Positions 17,624 through 25,825 are shown, counted from the first letter of the stretch. The stretch: DNA of 64,000 bases from Bradyrhizobium sp. ORS 278 (GCF_000026145.1 NC_009445.1:2542001-2606000), one strand, 5' to 3'. Notes: a model not told the origin generated them from the sequence alone. A program made the numbers and translations.

Positions 17624-17728
17624 GCGCAGGGAATGCCGGGTGACAGCCTCACCCATGGCCCGCCTGCTGAAAAAATGCAGGCGGCAGGTACCACAGGCAA
17701 AGCCGGAACACGCCGGCATTCCCTGCGC
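17624..17728. repeat. Nested hairpin element, 16-bp perfect outer stem
   Basis: GCGCAGGGAATGCCGG (17624-17639) pairs perfectly with CCGGCATTCCCTGCGC (17713-17728). Inside sits a second stem, CCGCCTGC (17660-17667) with GCAGGCGG (17677-17684), closing an A-rich loop. The architecture resembles a structured RNA or a mobile palindrome. From memory, bradyrhizobial genomes hold related intergenic copies, but I could not check. Confidence 0.7.
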
Positions 17729-18056
17729 GATGGTCTTCACGCTTATACGCAGTCTCCCTGGTGCGCCGGGCTTGTTGGCCACCATCACCACGCGGCACGT
17801 CAGTGCCATCGCGGCTTGATACCAGCATCGGGGTATCAGGACGCTGCGACTTCACGTCCGCGATCGATCGTTCGTCCGCGCCCTCGTTGCCGAGCACGCT
17901 GCGAGCTCTCGCGGCCATCGCATCCCCGCCTCGCGTGTCGTGACGATCGCGCGCTACGCCCCTTCTGCATGAGGCGGGATGCGCGGAGATGATCATGAGT
18001 TCCGAAAAATAGCAAGAAAATTTTCTTTATCGGAAGGTGACGCGTCGCCCTCCGCC

Positions 18057-18178
18057 GTCGTCCCGGGCTTGACCCGGGACCTATACGCCGCGGCCGGAGT
18101 GGTGAGAGCGATCTGGTCGACGTCTGTGGGTCAAAGAGTAGCCGGTGATTGTGGGTCCCGGGTCAAGCCCGGGACGAC
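18057..18178. repeat. Inverted repeat of the CCCGGGCTTGACCCGGG type
   Basis: The left arm GTCGTCCCGGGCTTGACCCG begins at 18057. Its complement (GGTCCCGGGTCAAGCCCGGG then ACGAC) ends at 18178, with about 70 bases between. Each arm is itself nearly palindromic. This is a common alphaproteobacterial REP-like class. Confidence 0.85.
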
Positions 18179-18480
18179 ACCTTTTAGTTGGCGCGATCGG
18201 TTGGTCGTGCCTCCGGCATGGTACGAAGTCTCACTCAGTCGGTTTCTTGCCGCACAGAGTTGCATCAGGGTGATCGTTGCATGCAATGACCGCTCATGAA
18301 ATGTGCTGAGTTTCCCGTGGAGGGAGACTGCTCAGCAAAGGGGCAACTTCAACGACATCAGCAACCTATTGAATTAGTTCGTGCTTCGCGGCCGCCGGCG
18401 CTGTCTGCCCAATTGTACACAATGGCACACCGCTTGCTTCGTTGTCTGCGACGCATTCTCGCGGGGAGGCACGCGGCGAC

Positions 18481-19167
18481 ATGGCGAACCTAGCTGCATC
18501 GGCAACCGCAACGATCATGGCCGAACCGGAGCCGATCGCGCTCGATCTGTCGAAGACGGCGCTGGTCATCATCGACATGCAGCGCGACTTCATGGAGCCC
18601 GGCGGCTTTGGCGAGACGCTGGGCAATGACGTGTCGCAGCTCGCGCGTGCCGTGCAGCCGATCGCAAACGTGCTCGCCGCGGCGCGCAAGGCCGGCATGC
18701 TGGTCATCCATACCCGCGAGGGGCACAAGCCTGATCTCTCCGACGCGCCGCCGGCCAAGGTCGAGCGCGGCGCGCCGTCTTTGCGCATCGGCGATCCCGG
18801 CCCGATGGGCCGCATCCTCATTCGCGGCGAGGCCGGGCACGACATCATTCCCGCGCTCTATCCCACGGACGGCGAAGTGGTGATCGACAAGCCGGGGAAG
18901 GGCGCGTTTTACGCCACCGAGATGGGCGACGTGCTGAAGCAGCACGGCATCGAGAACCTGCTGGTGTGCGGCGTCACCACCGAGGTCTGCGTCAACACCA
19001 CCGTGCGCGAGGCCAATGACCGCGGCTATCGCTGCGTGGTCGTCTCCGACGGCTGCGCGTCCTACTTCCCGGAGTTCCACGAGATGGGCCTGAAGATGAT
19101 CAAGGCCCAGGGCGGCATCTTCGGCTGGGTCGCGGAGTCAGCCGCGGTGCTGAAGGCCATGGTCTGA
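18481..19167 (+). CDS. Cysteine hydrolase, isochorismatase fold (biuret-hydrolase-like)
   Basis: A 228-residue cytoplasmic hydrolase with the Asp-Lys-Cys triad of the isochorismatase superfamily: IDMQRDF near residue 32, DKPGKGAF in the middle and Cys170 in [16 protein letters not shown]. That last block resembles biuret amidohydrolase and ureidoacrylate hydrolase more than isochorismatase. It probably cleaves an amide or ureide. The ATG at 18481 has GGGGAGG 14-20 bases upstream; ATG at 18520 is an alternative. The following gene, 85 bases on, is a nucleobase-type permease, which fits uptake and breakdown of a nitrogen-rich compound. Confidence 0.8.
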   Translation: MANLAASATATIMAEPEPIALDLSKTALVIIDMQRDFMEPGGFGETLGNDVSQLARAVQPIANVLAAARKAGMLVIHTREGHKPDLSDAPPAKVERGAPSLRIGDPGPMGRILIRGEAGHDIIPALYPTDGEVVIDKPGKGAFYATEMGDVLKQHGIENLLVCGVTTEVCVNTTVREANDRGYRCVVVSDGCASYFPEFHEMGLKMIKAQGGIFGWVAESAAVLKAMV

Positions 19168-19252
19168 GAACCGGCCTGAGAGACGGACTGAGAGATCTGA
19201 GACGGATGAGTTCGATCATGTAGTCGCTGACGGCAAACAGGGGAGCAAGGCG

Positions 19253-20908
19253 ATGAGCGGAAGCGGGACGGCAAGCTCGGTCAAGGCTGATTTCAAGCCG
19301 GTGCTCTGGACACCCGGAGACTGGAACGCGTTCTTCGGGTTCGGCACCAACATCCTCGTCAACATGCTCGTCCTCACCGGGCTGTTGCGCTTCGTGCTGA
19401 AGATGCCGGACAGCCTGGTGTTCGGCCGCATCCTGCCGGCACTCGGCCTGATGATGTGCCTGTCGACACTGTACTACGCGTTTCTCGCCTATCGGCTGGC
19501 GCAGAAGACCGGACGGACCGACGTCTGCGCGCTGCCGTCGGGCGTCAGCGTGCCGCACATGTTCATCGTCACTTTCGTGATCATGCTGCCGATCACGCTC
19601 AAGACCGGCGATCCCCTGAAGGGCTGGTCGGCCGGCCTCGTCTGGGTGTTCTTCCAGAGCTTCATCCTGATGATCGGCGGCTTCGTCGCACCCTATATCC
19701 GCAAGATCACGCCGCGCGCCGCGCTGCTCGGCACGCTCGCCGGCGTCTCCGTCACTTTCATTTCCATGCGCCCGGCGCTGGAGATGTACATGACGCCGCA
19801 GATCGGCCTGGTGTGCTTCGCGATCATTCTCGTCAGCTGGTTCGGCGGCGTGAAATATCCAAAGGGTCTGCCGGCCGGCCTCGTCGCGATCGCCGTCGGC
19901 ATGATCATCGCCTGGGGCTCGAACCTGTTCGGCCTCGGGCTCGGCGGTCTCAGCGTCAAGGGCGTCGGCGATGCCTTCGCGAGCTTCGGCTTCTCGGTGC
20001 CGCTGCCGGCGTTCGGCACCGTGTTCTCCGGCTTCGAATATCTCGGCATCATCCTGGTCACCGCGATCCCGTTCGGCATCTATGATCTCGTCGAGGCCAT
20101 GGACAATGTCGAGAGCGCGGAAGCGGCCGGCGACGAATATCCGACGACGCGGGTGCTGACGGCCGATGGCGTCGTCAGCCTGATCGGCTGCATGATGGGC
20201 AACCCGTTCATCAACGCCGTCTATATCGGCCATCCCGGCTGGAAGGCGATGGGCGGCCGCATCGGCTATTCCGCGGCGACCGGCCTGATGGTGATCGTGC
20301 TGTCCTGGCTCGGCATCATCTCGGTGCTGCTGGCCTTGGTGCCGGTGGTCGCGATCTCGCCGATCCTGCTCTACATCGGCATGCTGATCGGCGCGCAGGC
20401 GTTCCAGACCACGCCGGTCAAGCACGCGCCCGCGATCGTGCTCGCCTTCACGCCGCATCTCGCCGCCTGGGCCAAGCTGCAGATCGACACGATGCTGGCC
20501 TCGACGGTCACGGCGGCGCAGGCGGTGGGCGGGTTGGCGGCCGACAAGGTCGATGCGGTGAAGACCGCGGCGATCGCGGCGTTGCCGCAGCAGGGCGTGC
20601 TGTATCACGGGCTGGAGGTGATGGGCGGCGGCTCGATCCTCGCCGGCCTCGTGCTCGGCGCGATCGGCGTGTTCGTGATCGAGCGCGATTTCACCAAGGC
20701 GGCGGCGTTCGCGCTGGCCGGCGCCGTGATGACCTATTTCGGCTTCATGCATGGCGAGGCCGTCGGCATCGGCGGCGGCTTCGGTGTCACGCCGGCGGTG
20801 GCGCTGGCCTATGTCGTGGTCGCCGGGGGGCTGTTCTGGCTCGGACGGCTCGGCATGTCCGAGAGCTACGTGCCGCACGCCGACATGCATGCGGCGCCGG
20901 CGGAGTAG
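19253..20908 (+). CDS. NCS2/AzgA-type permease
   Basis: A 551-residue protein with about 12-14 membrane helices, resembling the xanthine/uracil and AzgA adenine/guanine permeases. Recognisable parts are the early FGFGTNILVNMLVLTG helix, ALPSGVSVPHMF (the short-strand motif that lines the site), VEAMDNVESAEAAGDEYPTT and GCMMGNPFINAVYIGHPGWK. A soluble insert of about 50 residues after APAIVLAFTPHLA is unusual. GGGGAG precedes the ATG. It is probably co-transcribed with the hydrolase before it and imports a purine, pyrimidine or ureide. A regular hairpin follows the stop codon. Confidence 0.75.
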   Translation: MSGSGTASSVKADFKPVLWTPGDWNAFFGFGTNILVNMLVLTGLLRFVLKMPDSLVFGRILPALGLMMCLSTLYYAFLAYRLAQKTGRTDVCALPSGVSVPHMFIVTFVIMLPITLKTGDPLKGWSAGLVWVFFQSFILMIGGFVAPYIRKITPRAALLGTLAGVSVTFISMRPALEMYMTPQIGLVCFAIILVSWFGGVKYPKGLPAGLVAIAVGMIIAWGSNLFGLGLGGLSVKGVGDAFASFGFSVPLPAFGTVFSGFEYLGIILVTAIPFGIYDLVEAMDNVESAEAAGDEYPTTRVLTADGVVSLIGCMMGNPFINAVYIGHPGWKAMGGRIGYSAATGLMVIVLSWLGIISVLLALVPVVAISPILLYIGMLIGAQAFQTTPVKHAPAIVLAFTPHLAAWAKLQIDTMLASTVTAAQAVGGLAADKVDAVKTAAIAALPQQGVLYHGLEVMGGGSILAGLVLGAIGVFVIERDFTKAAAFALAGAVMTYFGFMHGEAVGIGGGFGVTPAVALAYVVVAGGLFWLGRLGMSESYVPHADMHAAPAE

Positions 20909-20940
20909 GACGACTGCGCCACGATAGCCAATTCGTGTCC

Positions 20941-20970
20941 CGTCATGGCCGGGACAGCCCGGCCATGACG
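20941..20970 (+). terminator. Strong hairpin after the permease gene
   Basis: CGTCATGGCCGGG and CCCGGCCATGACG form a perfect 13-bp stem with a 4-base loop, 32 bases past the stop. No U-run follows, so it could also be a REP-like repeat that halts transcription. Confidence 0.65.
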
Positions 20971-21083
20971 ACCTGGAGACAGGCGAGTTGTAAAGTTTGC
21001 TCCCTCGTATTTGATCGCGCGGCGGAGTGATGGGGTCTTGATGGAGAATGCTCGCGATCAGCGTTCGTGACGCCTTCCGCCAA

Positions 21084-21689
21084 TCACGCCGCCGGCTGAT
21101 CGAGATAGTAGCGCAGCAGGGCCTGGCCGGGATCCGACAGCCATTCGGCCGCGCCTGTGACATAGCCCTCGATCAAGCCGCTCGTCCCGATCAGATAGGT
21201 GATCGGCATTGCCGGCGTGGCGAAGAGGGAGGCCTCGGCGTTGGCCGGGTTGGTCGCCTGCGCATGCGGATCGGAGAAGGAGGAGCGGGGCATCGCGATC
21301 GCCTCAGCATAGCGGCGGATCGTCTTGATGTCGCGGCGGTCGGTGCAGATGGTCCAGATGTCGAGCCCCGGCATCCGCGCGCGCTCCAGCGCGGCGAGCG
21401 TCGGCAGGTCGATCTTGCAGGCCGCGCACCAGGTGGCCCAGAGATTGACCAGCGTGACATGGCCGGACGTCGGCGCGAGCGTGACGTCCTTGCCGCTGAT
21501 GTCCTGCAGCTTCAGCGCCGGCAGCGGATTGCGCGGCCGCTCGACGATGAACTGGCTGCGGCCGCTGCGAAACATCGGCGGGCTCGGATCGCCAGCGGCG
21601 GCGTGGGCTGGGGACGAGGACACGACAAGGGTGCTCGCGGCTCCGAGCAGCGCCGCACGACGCGTGAGCGCGCTGGGGGACTCAGCCAT
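21084..21689 (-). CDS. Exported TlpA-like thiol-disulfide protein
   Basis: A 201-residue protein with a twin-arginine leader (LTRRAALLGAAST, cleavage near AHAAA) and a thioredoxin/TlpA fold with active site WCAAC in LVNLWATWCAACKIDLP. The cis-proline segment is ATPAMPITYLI. It would act as a periplasmic disulfide reductant or thiol carrier. It overlaps the end of the DsrE-like gene by eight bases and lies in the doxX-dsrE-like-tlpA unit next to the sox operon. It probably plays the SoxS/SoxW role of keeping SoxY or other sulfur carriers reduced. Confidence 0.8.
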   Translation of the reverse strand: MAESPSALTRRAALLGAASTLVVSSSPAHAAAGDPSPPMFRSGRSQFIVERPRNPLPALKLQDISGKDVTLAPTSGHVTLVNLWATWCAACKIDLPTLAALERARMPGLDIWTICTDRRDIKTIRRYAEAIAMPRSSFSDPHAQATNPANAEASLFATPAMPITYLIGTSGLIEGYVTGAAEWLSDPGQALLRYYLDQPAA

Positions 21690-22152
21690 GGACGTAGGCC
21701 CAGCCCTTCATCTGCAACTCGACGACGCGGCCGATGCCGAACGGGACGAGCCTTGCGCCCTCGACCAGCGGGATGATCAGGTTTTCCTTGCTCTCCGCGA
21801 TCGATTTCGACGAGGCGCACATGCTGAGGACGACGGTCGGAAACATCTGGCGCAGCGCGGCGAGCGGCTCCTTGAGCGGCGACTTATCGGCGCGAAACAC
21901 GTCGATGCCCTGGCTGTTGGCGACGATCTCGATCGGCGCGGTCTGGCCTTTCGAGGCGAAATGCTTGGACAGGTTCGCCGTATAGCTGATGGCGTGGCCC
22001 ATCACGCGCGGCTCGTTGCTGTCGATCAGCACGACCACGCCTTTGCTCGCGTGCTGCTGCGCGACAGCCGGCACGGCGGGGGCTGGCGCGCCGAGGGCCG
22101 TCGCGCCAGCGAGAAAGCCGCGGCGCGATACTGGTGCAACAGGCTCGCTCAT
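21682..22152 (-). CDS. Exported DsrE-like sulfur-carrier domain protein
   Basis: A 156-residue protein with a Tat leader (VSRRGFLAGATAL) followed by a DsrE/DsrF-like alpha/beta domain. One conserved Cys lies in VVLSMCASSKSIAESKEN, where DsrE proteins carry their sulfur-binding residue. GAGGAAG just before the ATG at 22152 fixes the start; a TTG 12 bases earlier lies within that ribosome site. DsrE-type domains usually transfer sulfane sulfur in the cytosol, so an exported version beside sox genes suggests a periplasmic sulfur relay. The stop overlaps the tlpA-like start. Confidence 0.75.
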   Translation of the reverse strand: MSEPVAPVSRRGFLAGATALGAPAPAVPAVAQQHASKGVVVLIDSNEPRVMGHAISYTANLSKHFASKGQTAPIEIVANSQGIDVFRADKSPLKEPLAALRQMFPTVVLSMCASSKSIAESKENLIIPLVEGARLVPFGIGRVVELQMKGWAYVHG

Positions 22153-22216
22153 GGGCTTCCTCAATGTTGCGGTGGGAATGTCGGCCCTGGCTTCGCCAGG
22201 GCCGGTGGTCGCCGGA

Positions 22217-22648
22217 TCAGCCGCGCGGTGCGATCGGTGCCTTGCTGTTGCGGCCCCACAGCACGAAGAGCGACAGCGCCAGCAGCACGATGTTGAGCGG
22301 CGTCACGGCGCCCTCGCCGCGGGAGAGGTGGAATGCAAGGGCGAACACCTGCAGGGTGGAGCAGCCGAGCGCGGCGAGAACCGTCAGGCGCGGCAGGATC
22401 CGGGTCAGCGAGGGCAAGAGGATGCCGAGTCCGCCGGCGAGATCGATCAGGCCGATGGTGCGGACGAAGCCGACCGAGTACTCCCCGGCCCACGGCATCA
22501 TCTGCGCAAGCTCCGGGATCGGCGTGAACAGCTTCGTCACGCCGGCGAAGGCGAACAGGGCAAAGACCAGGGCCTGTGCGGTCCACAATCCGATGCGCAG
22601 CGCCAGGGAGGGCTGGAGAGGGAGGTCGTTCGTCGTCGTCGCGGACAT
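22217..22648 (-). CDS. DoxX-family membrane protein
   Basis: A 143-residue inner-membrane protein with four helices. FAFAGVTKLFTPIPE in the first half and GLIDLAGGLGILLPSL are typical of the DoxX family, which includes a thiosulfate:quinone oxidoreductase subunit in Acidianus and many proteins of unknown role. It is the first gene of the leftward unit doxX-dsrE-like-tlpA (64-base gap) and is divergent from the LysR gene. Its place suggests that it passes electrons from sulfur chemistry to quinone, but that is inference. Confidence 0.8.
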   Translation of the reverse strand: MSATTTNDLPLQPSLALRIGLWTAQALVFALFAFAGVTKLFTPIPELAQMMPWAGEYSVGFVRTIGLIDLAGGLGILLPSLTRILPRLTVLAALGCSTLQVFALAFHLSRGEGAVTPLNIVLLALSLFVLWGRNSKAPIAPRG

Positions 22649-22748
22649 CGCGGGGTCTCCAAGAGTGAAATCGAGCCCCGATCTTGATGATTTCGTCTGG
22701 TTTGATCATTATGCTGATCGTTGAAGCATCATTTCTTTATGGTTGATA

Positions 22749-23708
22749 ATGGATACGCTGGTCAGTATTCGGGTATTCTGCCAAGTCGCCGAGCTCAAGA
22801 GCTTCGCGGCGGCGGCCGACCGCCTGAGCCTGTCGCCGGCGATGGCGTCCAAGCACGTCATGCAGCTGGAGCAGCGGTTGTCGACGCGGCTGCTCAACCG
22901 CACCAGCCGGCGGGTCGGCCTGACCGAGGCGGGGCAGGTGTATTTCGACCAGGTCCGTCCGATGCTCGATCAGCTCGACGAGGCCGAGGCCGTCGTGAGC
23001 AAGGCCACGGTGATCCCGCGCGGTACGTTGAAGGTCAGCGCGCCGGTGTGGTTCGCCAATCCGCTGTTTGCCGGGATGCTCGCGGCCTATCACGCGCGCC
23101 ATCCGGACGTGGTGCTCGACCTCGATCTCAGCGGACGGCTGGTCAACCTTGTGGAGGAGGGGTTTGATCTCGCGCTCCGCGTCTCCGCGACGCCGGGTGA
23201 CGGGCTGATCGCGCGTCCGCTGCCGCCGGTGCTGATGCAGCTCGTGGCGTCACCGGCCTATCTGGCCGCCGCGGGGCGGCCGGCGACGCTCGCCGATCTC
23301 GACGGTCATGGCTTTTTGAAGTACGCGCATTATCCGGTGCGGACGATCATGGTCCCCCACGCCGACGGCGAGGTCGCGCTCGGCTTCCGCGACGTGCTGA
23401 TCAGCGGCAATGAGACGCTGCTGCACCAGGCCGCCGTCGCAGGCCTCGGCATGGCCGTGCTGCCGCGCTGGCTGATGGCGGACGATCTCGCAGCCGGGCG
23501 GCTCGAGGCCGTGCTGCCGGAGCTGCTGACGATCAAGGCGCCGCTCTTGGCGGTCTATCCAAGCCGCAAATATCTCTCCGCCAAGGTCCGCACCTTCATC
23601 GATTTCATCGCCGCCGATCCGCTGATGAAGCAGGCGTCGGACGGCCCGGCGTCCGCGATCGATCCGATCGCGGTGCTGGCGAGGAAAGGGAGGAAAATGG
23701 AGGCGTGA
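22749..23708 (+). CDS. LysR-family transcriptional regulator
   Basis: A 319-residue LysR protein: N-terminal winged helix (residues 1-60, FAAAADRLSLSPAMASKHVMQLEQRL) and a substrate-binding domain. The ATG at 22749 is preferred to the in-frame TTG at 22743 because the helix-turn-helix starts immediately. It is divergent from doxX across 100 AT-rich bases (22649-22748) that should hold the operator, and convergent with the sox operon. It probably controls the doxX unit. The signal is unknown. Confidence 0.9.
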   Translation: MDTLVSIRVFCQVAELKSFAAAADRLSLSPAMASKHVMQLEQRLSTRLLNRTSRRVGLTEAGQVYFDQVRPMLDQLDEAEAVVSKATVIPRGTLKVSAPVWFANPLFAGMLAAYHARHPDVVLDLDLSGRLVNLVEEGFDLALRVSATPGDGLIARPLPPVLMQLVASPAYLAAAGRPATLADLDGHGFLKYAHYPVRTIMVPHADGEVALGFRDVLISGNETLLHQAAVAGLGMAVLPRWLMADDLAAGRLEAVLPELLTIKAPLLAVYPSRKYLSAKVRTFIDFIAADPLMKQASDGPASAIDPIAVLARKGRKMEA

Positions 23709-23717
23709 GGATCTTGG

Positions 23718-23736
23718 GGCCGAAGGTCTCTCGGCC
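23718..23736. terminator. Short hairpin between convergent lysR and soxA
   Basis: GGCCGA and TCGGCC pair across seven bases, ten bases past the lysR stop. It is a modest candidate and has no T-run. Confidence 0.35.
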
Positions 23737-23790
23737 GTCAAGCCCGGGCATGACGAGTCACTCACTTGACGGCGCGTGGGGCTTGACCGC

Positions 23791-24567
23791 TCACGGCCGC
23801 ACCGCGGGTGCGTCGATCTTCATGCCGCGTGCGCGCGACATCAGATAGAGCTCGAGCGCGATCATGTCCGGCGCGTCGAAGTCGAAAGCCTGGGCGCGGA
23901 CGCCGGTCATGCAGCCGCGCAGGCGGCGCTGCAGCGAGCCCATGCCCTGCCACTCCAGGCGGTAGATCGGGTAGCCGGTCGGCTGCCCCTGCGTAATGGA
24001 CGAGCCCGCGAGGTGCCTGTCCCAATTGTCGTCGTGGCAATTGGCGCAGGCGAGGTTGAGCTGGCCCTGGCGCTGGAAGAACAGCTCGCGGCCGCGCGCG
24101 ACCGATGAGGCGAGGCGTGGATCGTCGCCGGCGTTGATCGGCATGCCGCGCGACTGCTTTGCGATCAGCGCCGTCAGCGCGAGCAACTCGCGGCTCTCTG
24201 GCGCAAAGGGATCCGCTTGCTGATGCTGCCTGCGGCAGAGATTGACGCGTTGGCCGAGATCGACCGGCGTGGCGCTCGTTGCGTCGAAGGCTGGATAGCG
24301 TGCCGCCGTGCCCTTCATGCCGACGGTGACGTCCCCGTGGCAGTCGTTGCAGGACTTGTTTGCCGCGCCGGACTTCGTGCTCCACAGCGTCTCGCCATCG
24401 AGCACCGACAGCATCGCGGGATTGGCGGTGTCGTCATCCTGCATAGCCTTGCTGTCGGACGACATGAACTCATAGCCGGAGCGGCGGTCGGAGGGCGCGA
24501 TCTCGCCGGCCAGCACGGGCAGCGCCAAGATCAGCAGAGCCGTAGCGAGGAGCGCGTAGGGCCTCAT
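23791..24567 (-). CDS. soxA: Sulfur-oxidation cytochrome SoxA (dihaem)
   Basis: A 258-residue periplasmic c-type cytochrome with a signal peptide (cleavage near LAGE, residue 21). Haem sites are C73-x2-C76-H77 (CNDCH) and C174-x2-C177-H178 (CANCH). Cys111 and Cys219 fit the expected cysteine axial ligand and redox residue of SoxA. With SoxX it forms the complex that attaches thiosulfate to the SoxY cysteine. The ATG at 24567 overlaps the soxZ stop (ATGA). It is last in the operon, and neither soxB nor soxCD follows. Confidence 0.92.
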   Translation of the reverse strand: MRPYALLATALLILALPVLAGEIAPSDRRSGYEFMSSDSKAMQDDDTANPAMLSVLDGETLWSTKSGAANKSCNDCHGDVTVGMKGTAARYPAFDATSATPVDLGQRVNLCRRQHQQADPFAPESRELLALTALIAKQSRGMPINAGDDPRLASSVARGRELFFQRQGQLNLACANCHDDNWDRHLAGSSITQGQPTGYPIYRLEWQGMGSLQRRLRGCMTGVRAQAFDFDAPDMIALELYLMSRARGMKIDAPAVRP

Positions 24568-24884
24568 TCGACGGTGATCGCCGCGGACGCCGTGGCGACG
24601 AAGCCGTTGTCGCCGATCCACTCGAATTCGAACCTGCCGCTCTCGCTGGCCGTTGTGAAGAACGACAGGAACGGGTTGGCGGCGATGGCGGGATAGAGAT
24701 CGGCGCGGAAGATCTCGGCACCGTTGAACTTGCACGTGAAGCTCGTGATGATGTCGCGCGGCACGACCTCGCCGGCGGCGGTGTGGCGATAGCCGGTTTC
24801 CATGACGTGGCTCATCAAGGTCTTGATCTCGATGACCGCGCCGCGCCTGGCCTTCGCGGGAACGTTGACGAGGGCGGCGGGCAT
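24564..24884 (-). CDS. soxZ: Sulfur carrier subunit SoxZ
   Basis: A 106-residue immunoglobulin-like partner of SoxY, recognisable by IKTLMSHVMETGYRHT near residue 20 and FNGAEIFRADLYPAIAANPF. It has no signal peptide, as usual, because it is co-exported with Tat-targeted SoxY. It holds the carrier subunit in the periplasm. The ATG at 24884 overlaps the soxY stop, and its own stop overlaps the soxA start. Confidence 0.92.
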   Translation of the reverse strand: MPAALVNVPAKARRGAVIEIKTLMSHVMETGYRHTAAGEVVPRDIITSFTCKFNGAEIFRADLYPAIAANPFLSFFTTASESGRFEFEWIGDNGFVATASAAITVE

Positions 24885-25372
24885 CACGGCATCTCCTCGG
24901 TGCAAGCGGCGAGCGTGACGATGACGTCGACGGTCGCGGACCAGAACGTGCCGTCGGAGAGCTTTGCGATCGCGACGACCTTCTGCGTGTCGGCGAGCCG
25001 GATGCGGGTGGTCACCTGGGCGCGGCCGGCGCTCGGCGCGAGATGATAATTGGCGACGTTGGGCTGCGGGTTCTTCTCGTTGAAGACGTGAATGCTCTTG
25101 ACGTAGCTGTCCGGCGCCATCGGGTGATCGACGCTGACCGTCATCGGAACGGTGTTGCCGTTCTCGACCAGTGGCGGAATATCGAGCCGGACCTTGCCGA
25201 CTTGCAGCTTGGCCTCGCCGACGACGTTGCGGATGGCGGACGCCAGCATCGCCGGCGTCGCCTGCGCCGGCCGAACGGTGATCAGCGGTAGCGCGCTGGC
25301 CGCGGTGGCCGTCGCCGCCAGTTGCAGCAGGTGGCGGCGCGAGAGGTGGGGTGGGGTGAACATGCGTTGCAT
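24884..25372 (-). CDS. soxY: Sulfur carrier subunit SoxY with non-standard C-terminus
   Basis: A 162-residue protein with a Tat leader (SRRHLLQLAATA) and the SoxY fold. SoxY normally ends in a flexible GGCGG arm whose Cys carries the substrate. Here the end reads VTLAACTEEMP: the Cys is kept, but the flanking glycines are Ala and Thr and five residues follow it. The protein may still carry sulfur with different partner contacts. It starts six bases after the soxX stop and overlaps soxZ (ATGA). Confidence 0.88.
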   Translation of the reverse strand: MQRMFTPPHLSRRHLLQLAATATAASALPLITVRPAQATPAMLASAIRNVVGEAKLQVGKVRLDIPPLVENGNTVPMTVSVDHPMAPDSYVKSIHVFNEKNPQPNVANYHLAPSAGRAQVTTRIRLADTQKVVAIAKLSDGTFWSATVDVIVTLAACTEEMP

Positions 25373-25378
25373 ATAAGC

Positions 25379-25825
25379 TTACTCGCGCAGGGTCGCGAGA
25401 TAGGCGACGATGTCCTCGATCTGTACCGCCGTCAGGATCGGCTTGTCACGCCAGGCGGAACCGACGCGGGTCAGGCCGTCGACGCGATAGTAGGACGGCA
25501 TGATCGTCCCGGGCTTGATGCTGGGAGCATCGACGAGCCGCAAGCGCAGCTGCGCGGGCGTGGAGCGGCTGCCGGCACCGGCGAGGCTCGGCGCGAGGTC
25601 ACCCTGGAAACGCGCTTCCGGGAACGGGCCGGAATGACAGAGGATGCAGGTCGAGCTGCGCGCGAGCACCAGGGCGCGGCCGCGCGTGGCGTCGCCCGGC
25701 TGGCCGGTGAGGGATTGCGCGATGCCGTCGCCGCTGATCGTGTACGGCGCGAGCGCCTGCGCGGCGGCGGCCGCAGGCAGGACGGCAACGATCACGGCGA
25801 TGACCCGGCTAGCCGAACGCATCAT
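25379..25825 (-). CDS. soxX: Sulfur-oxidation cytochrome SoxX (monohaem)
   Basis: A 148-residue exported cytochrome c with signal peptide (cleavage near AAAQA, residue 24), haem site C60-x2-C63-H64 (CILCH) and probable axial Met109 in GTIMPSYY. SoxX pairs with SoxA to receive electrons when thiosulfate is bound to SoxY. Its start (ATGATG at 25825/25822) lies inside the 3' end of the flavoprotein gene, 17 bases before that stop, so the two are translationally coupled. Confidence 0.9.
   Translation of the reverse strand: MMRSASRVIAVIVAVLPAAAAAQALAPYTISGDGIAQSLTGQPGDATRGRALVLARSSTCILCHSGPFPEARFQGDLAPSLAGAGSRSTPAQLRLRLVDAPSIKPGTIMPSYYRVDGLTRVGSAWRDKPILTAVQIEDIVAYLATLRE

Larger units (their letters stand above)
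17069..18480. other. 1.4-kb gene-free stretch composed of structured repeats
   Basis: I find no supportable gene here. At least four distinct inverted-repeat elements occupy it (17127-17283, 17349-17509, 17624-17728, 18057-18178). Sequence between 17740 and 18000 is non-coding in all frames and may extend the third element. The last 150 bases are AT-richer and probably hold the promoter of the hydrolase gene at 18481. Confidence 0.7.

Noticed and set aside
17343..17992. Several 100-180-codon frames in the repeat-filled gap
   Set aside because: They run through palindromic arms, lack ribosome sites and have composition unlike the neighbouring genes.
17127..18178. CRISPR array or integron in the repeat cluster
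   Set aside because: The repeats are inverted and belong to different families; there is no regular direct repeat-spacer pattern.
18296..18493. A 65-codon frame before the isochorismatase-fold hydrolase
   Set aside because: No ribosome site, no hydrophobic or domain pattern, and it overlaps the probable promoter of the hydrolase gene.
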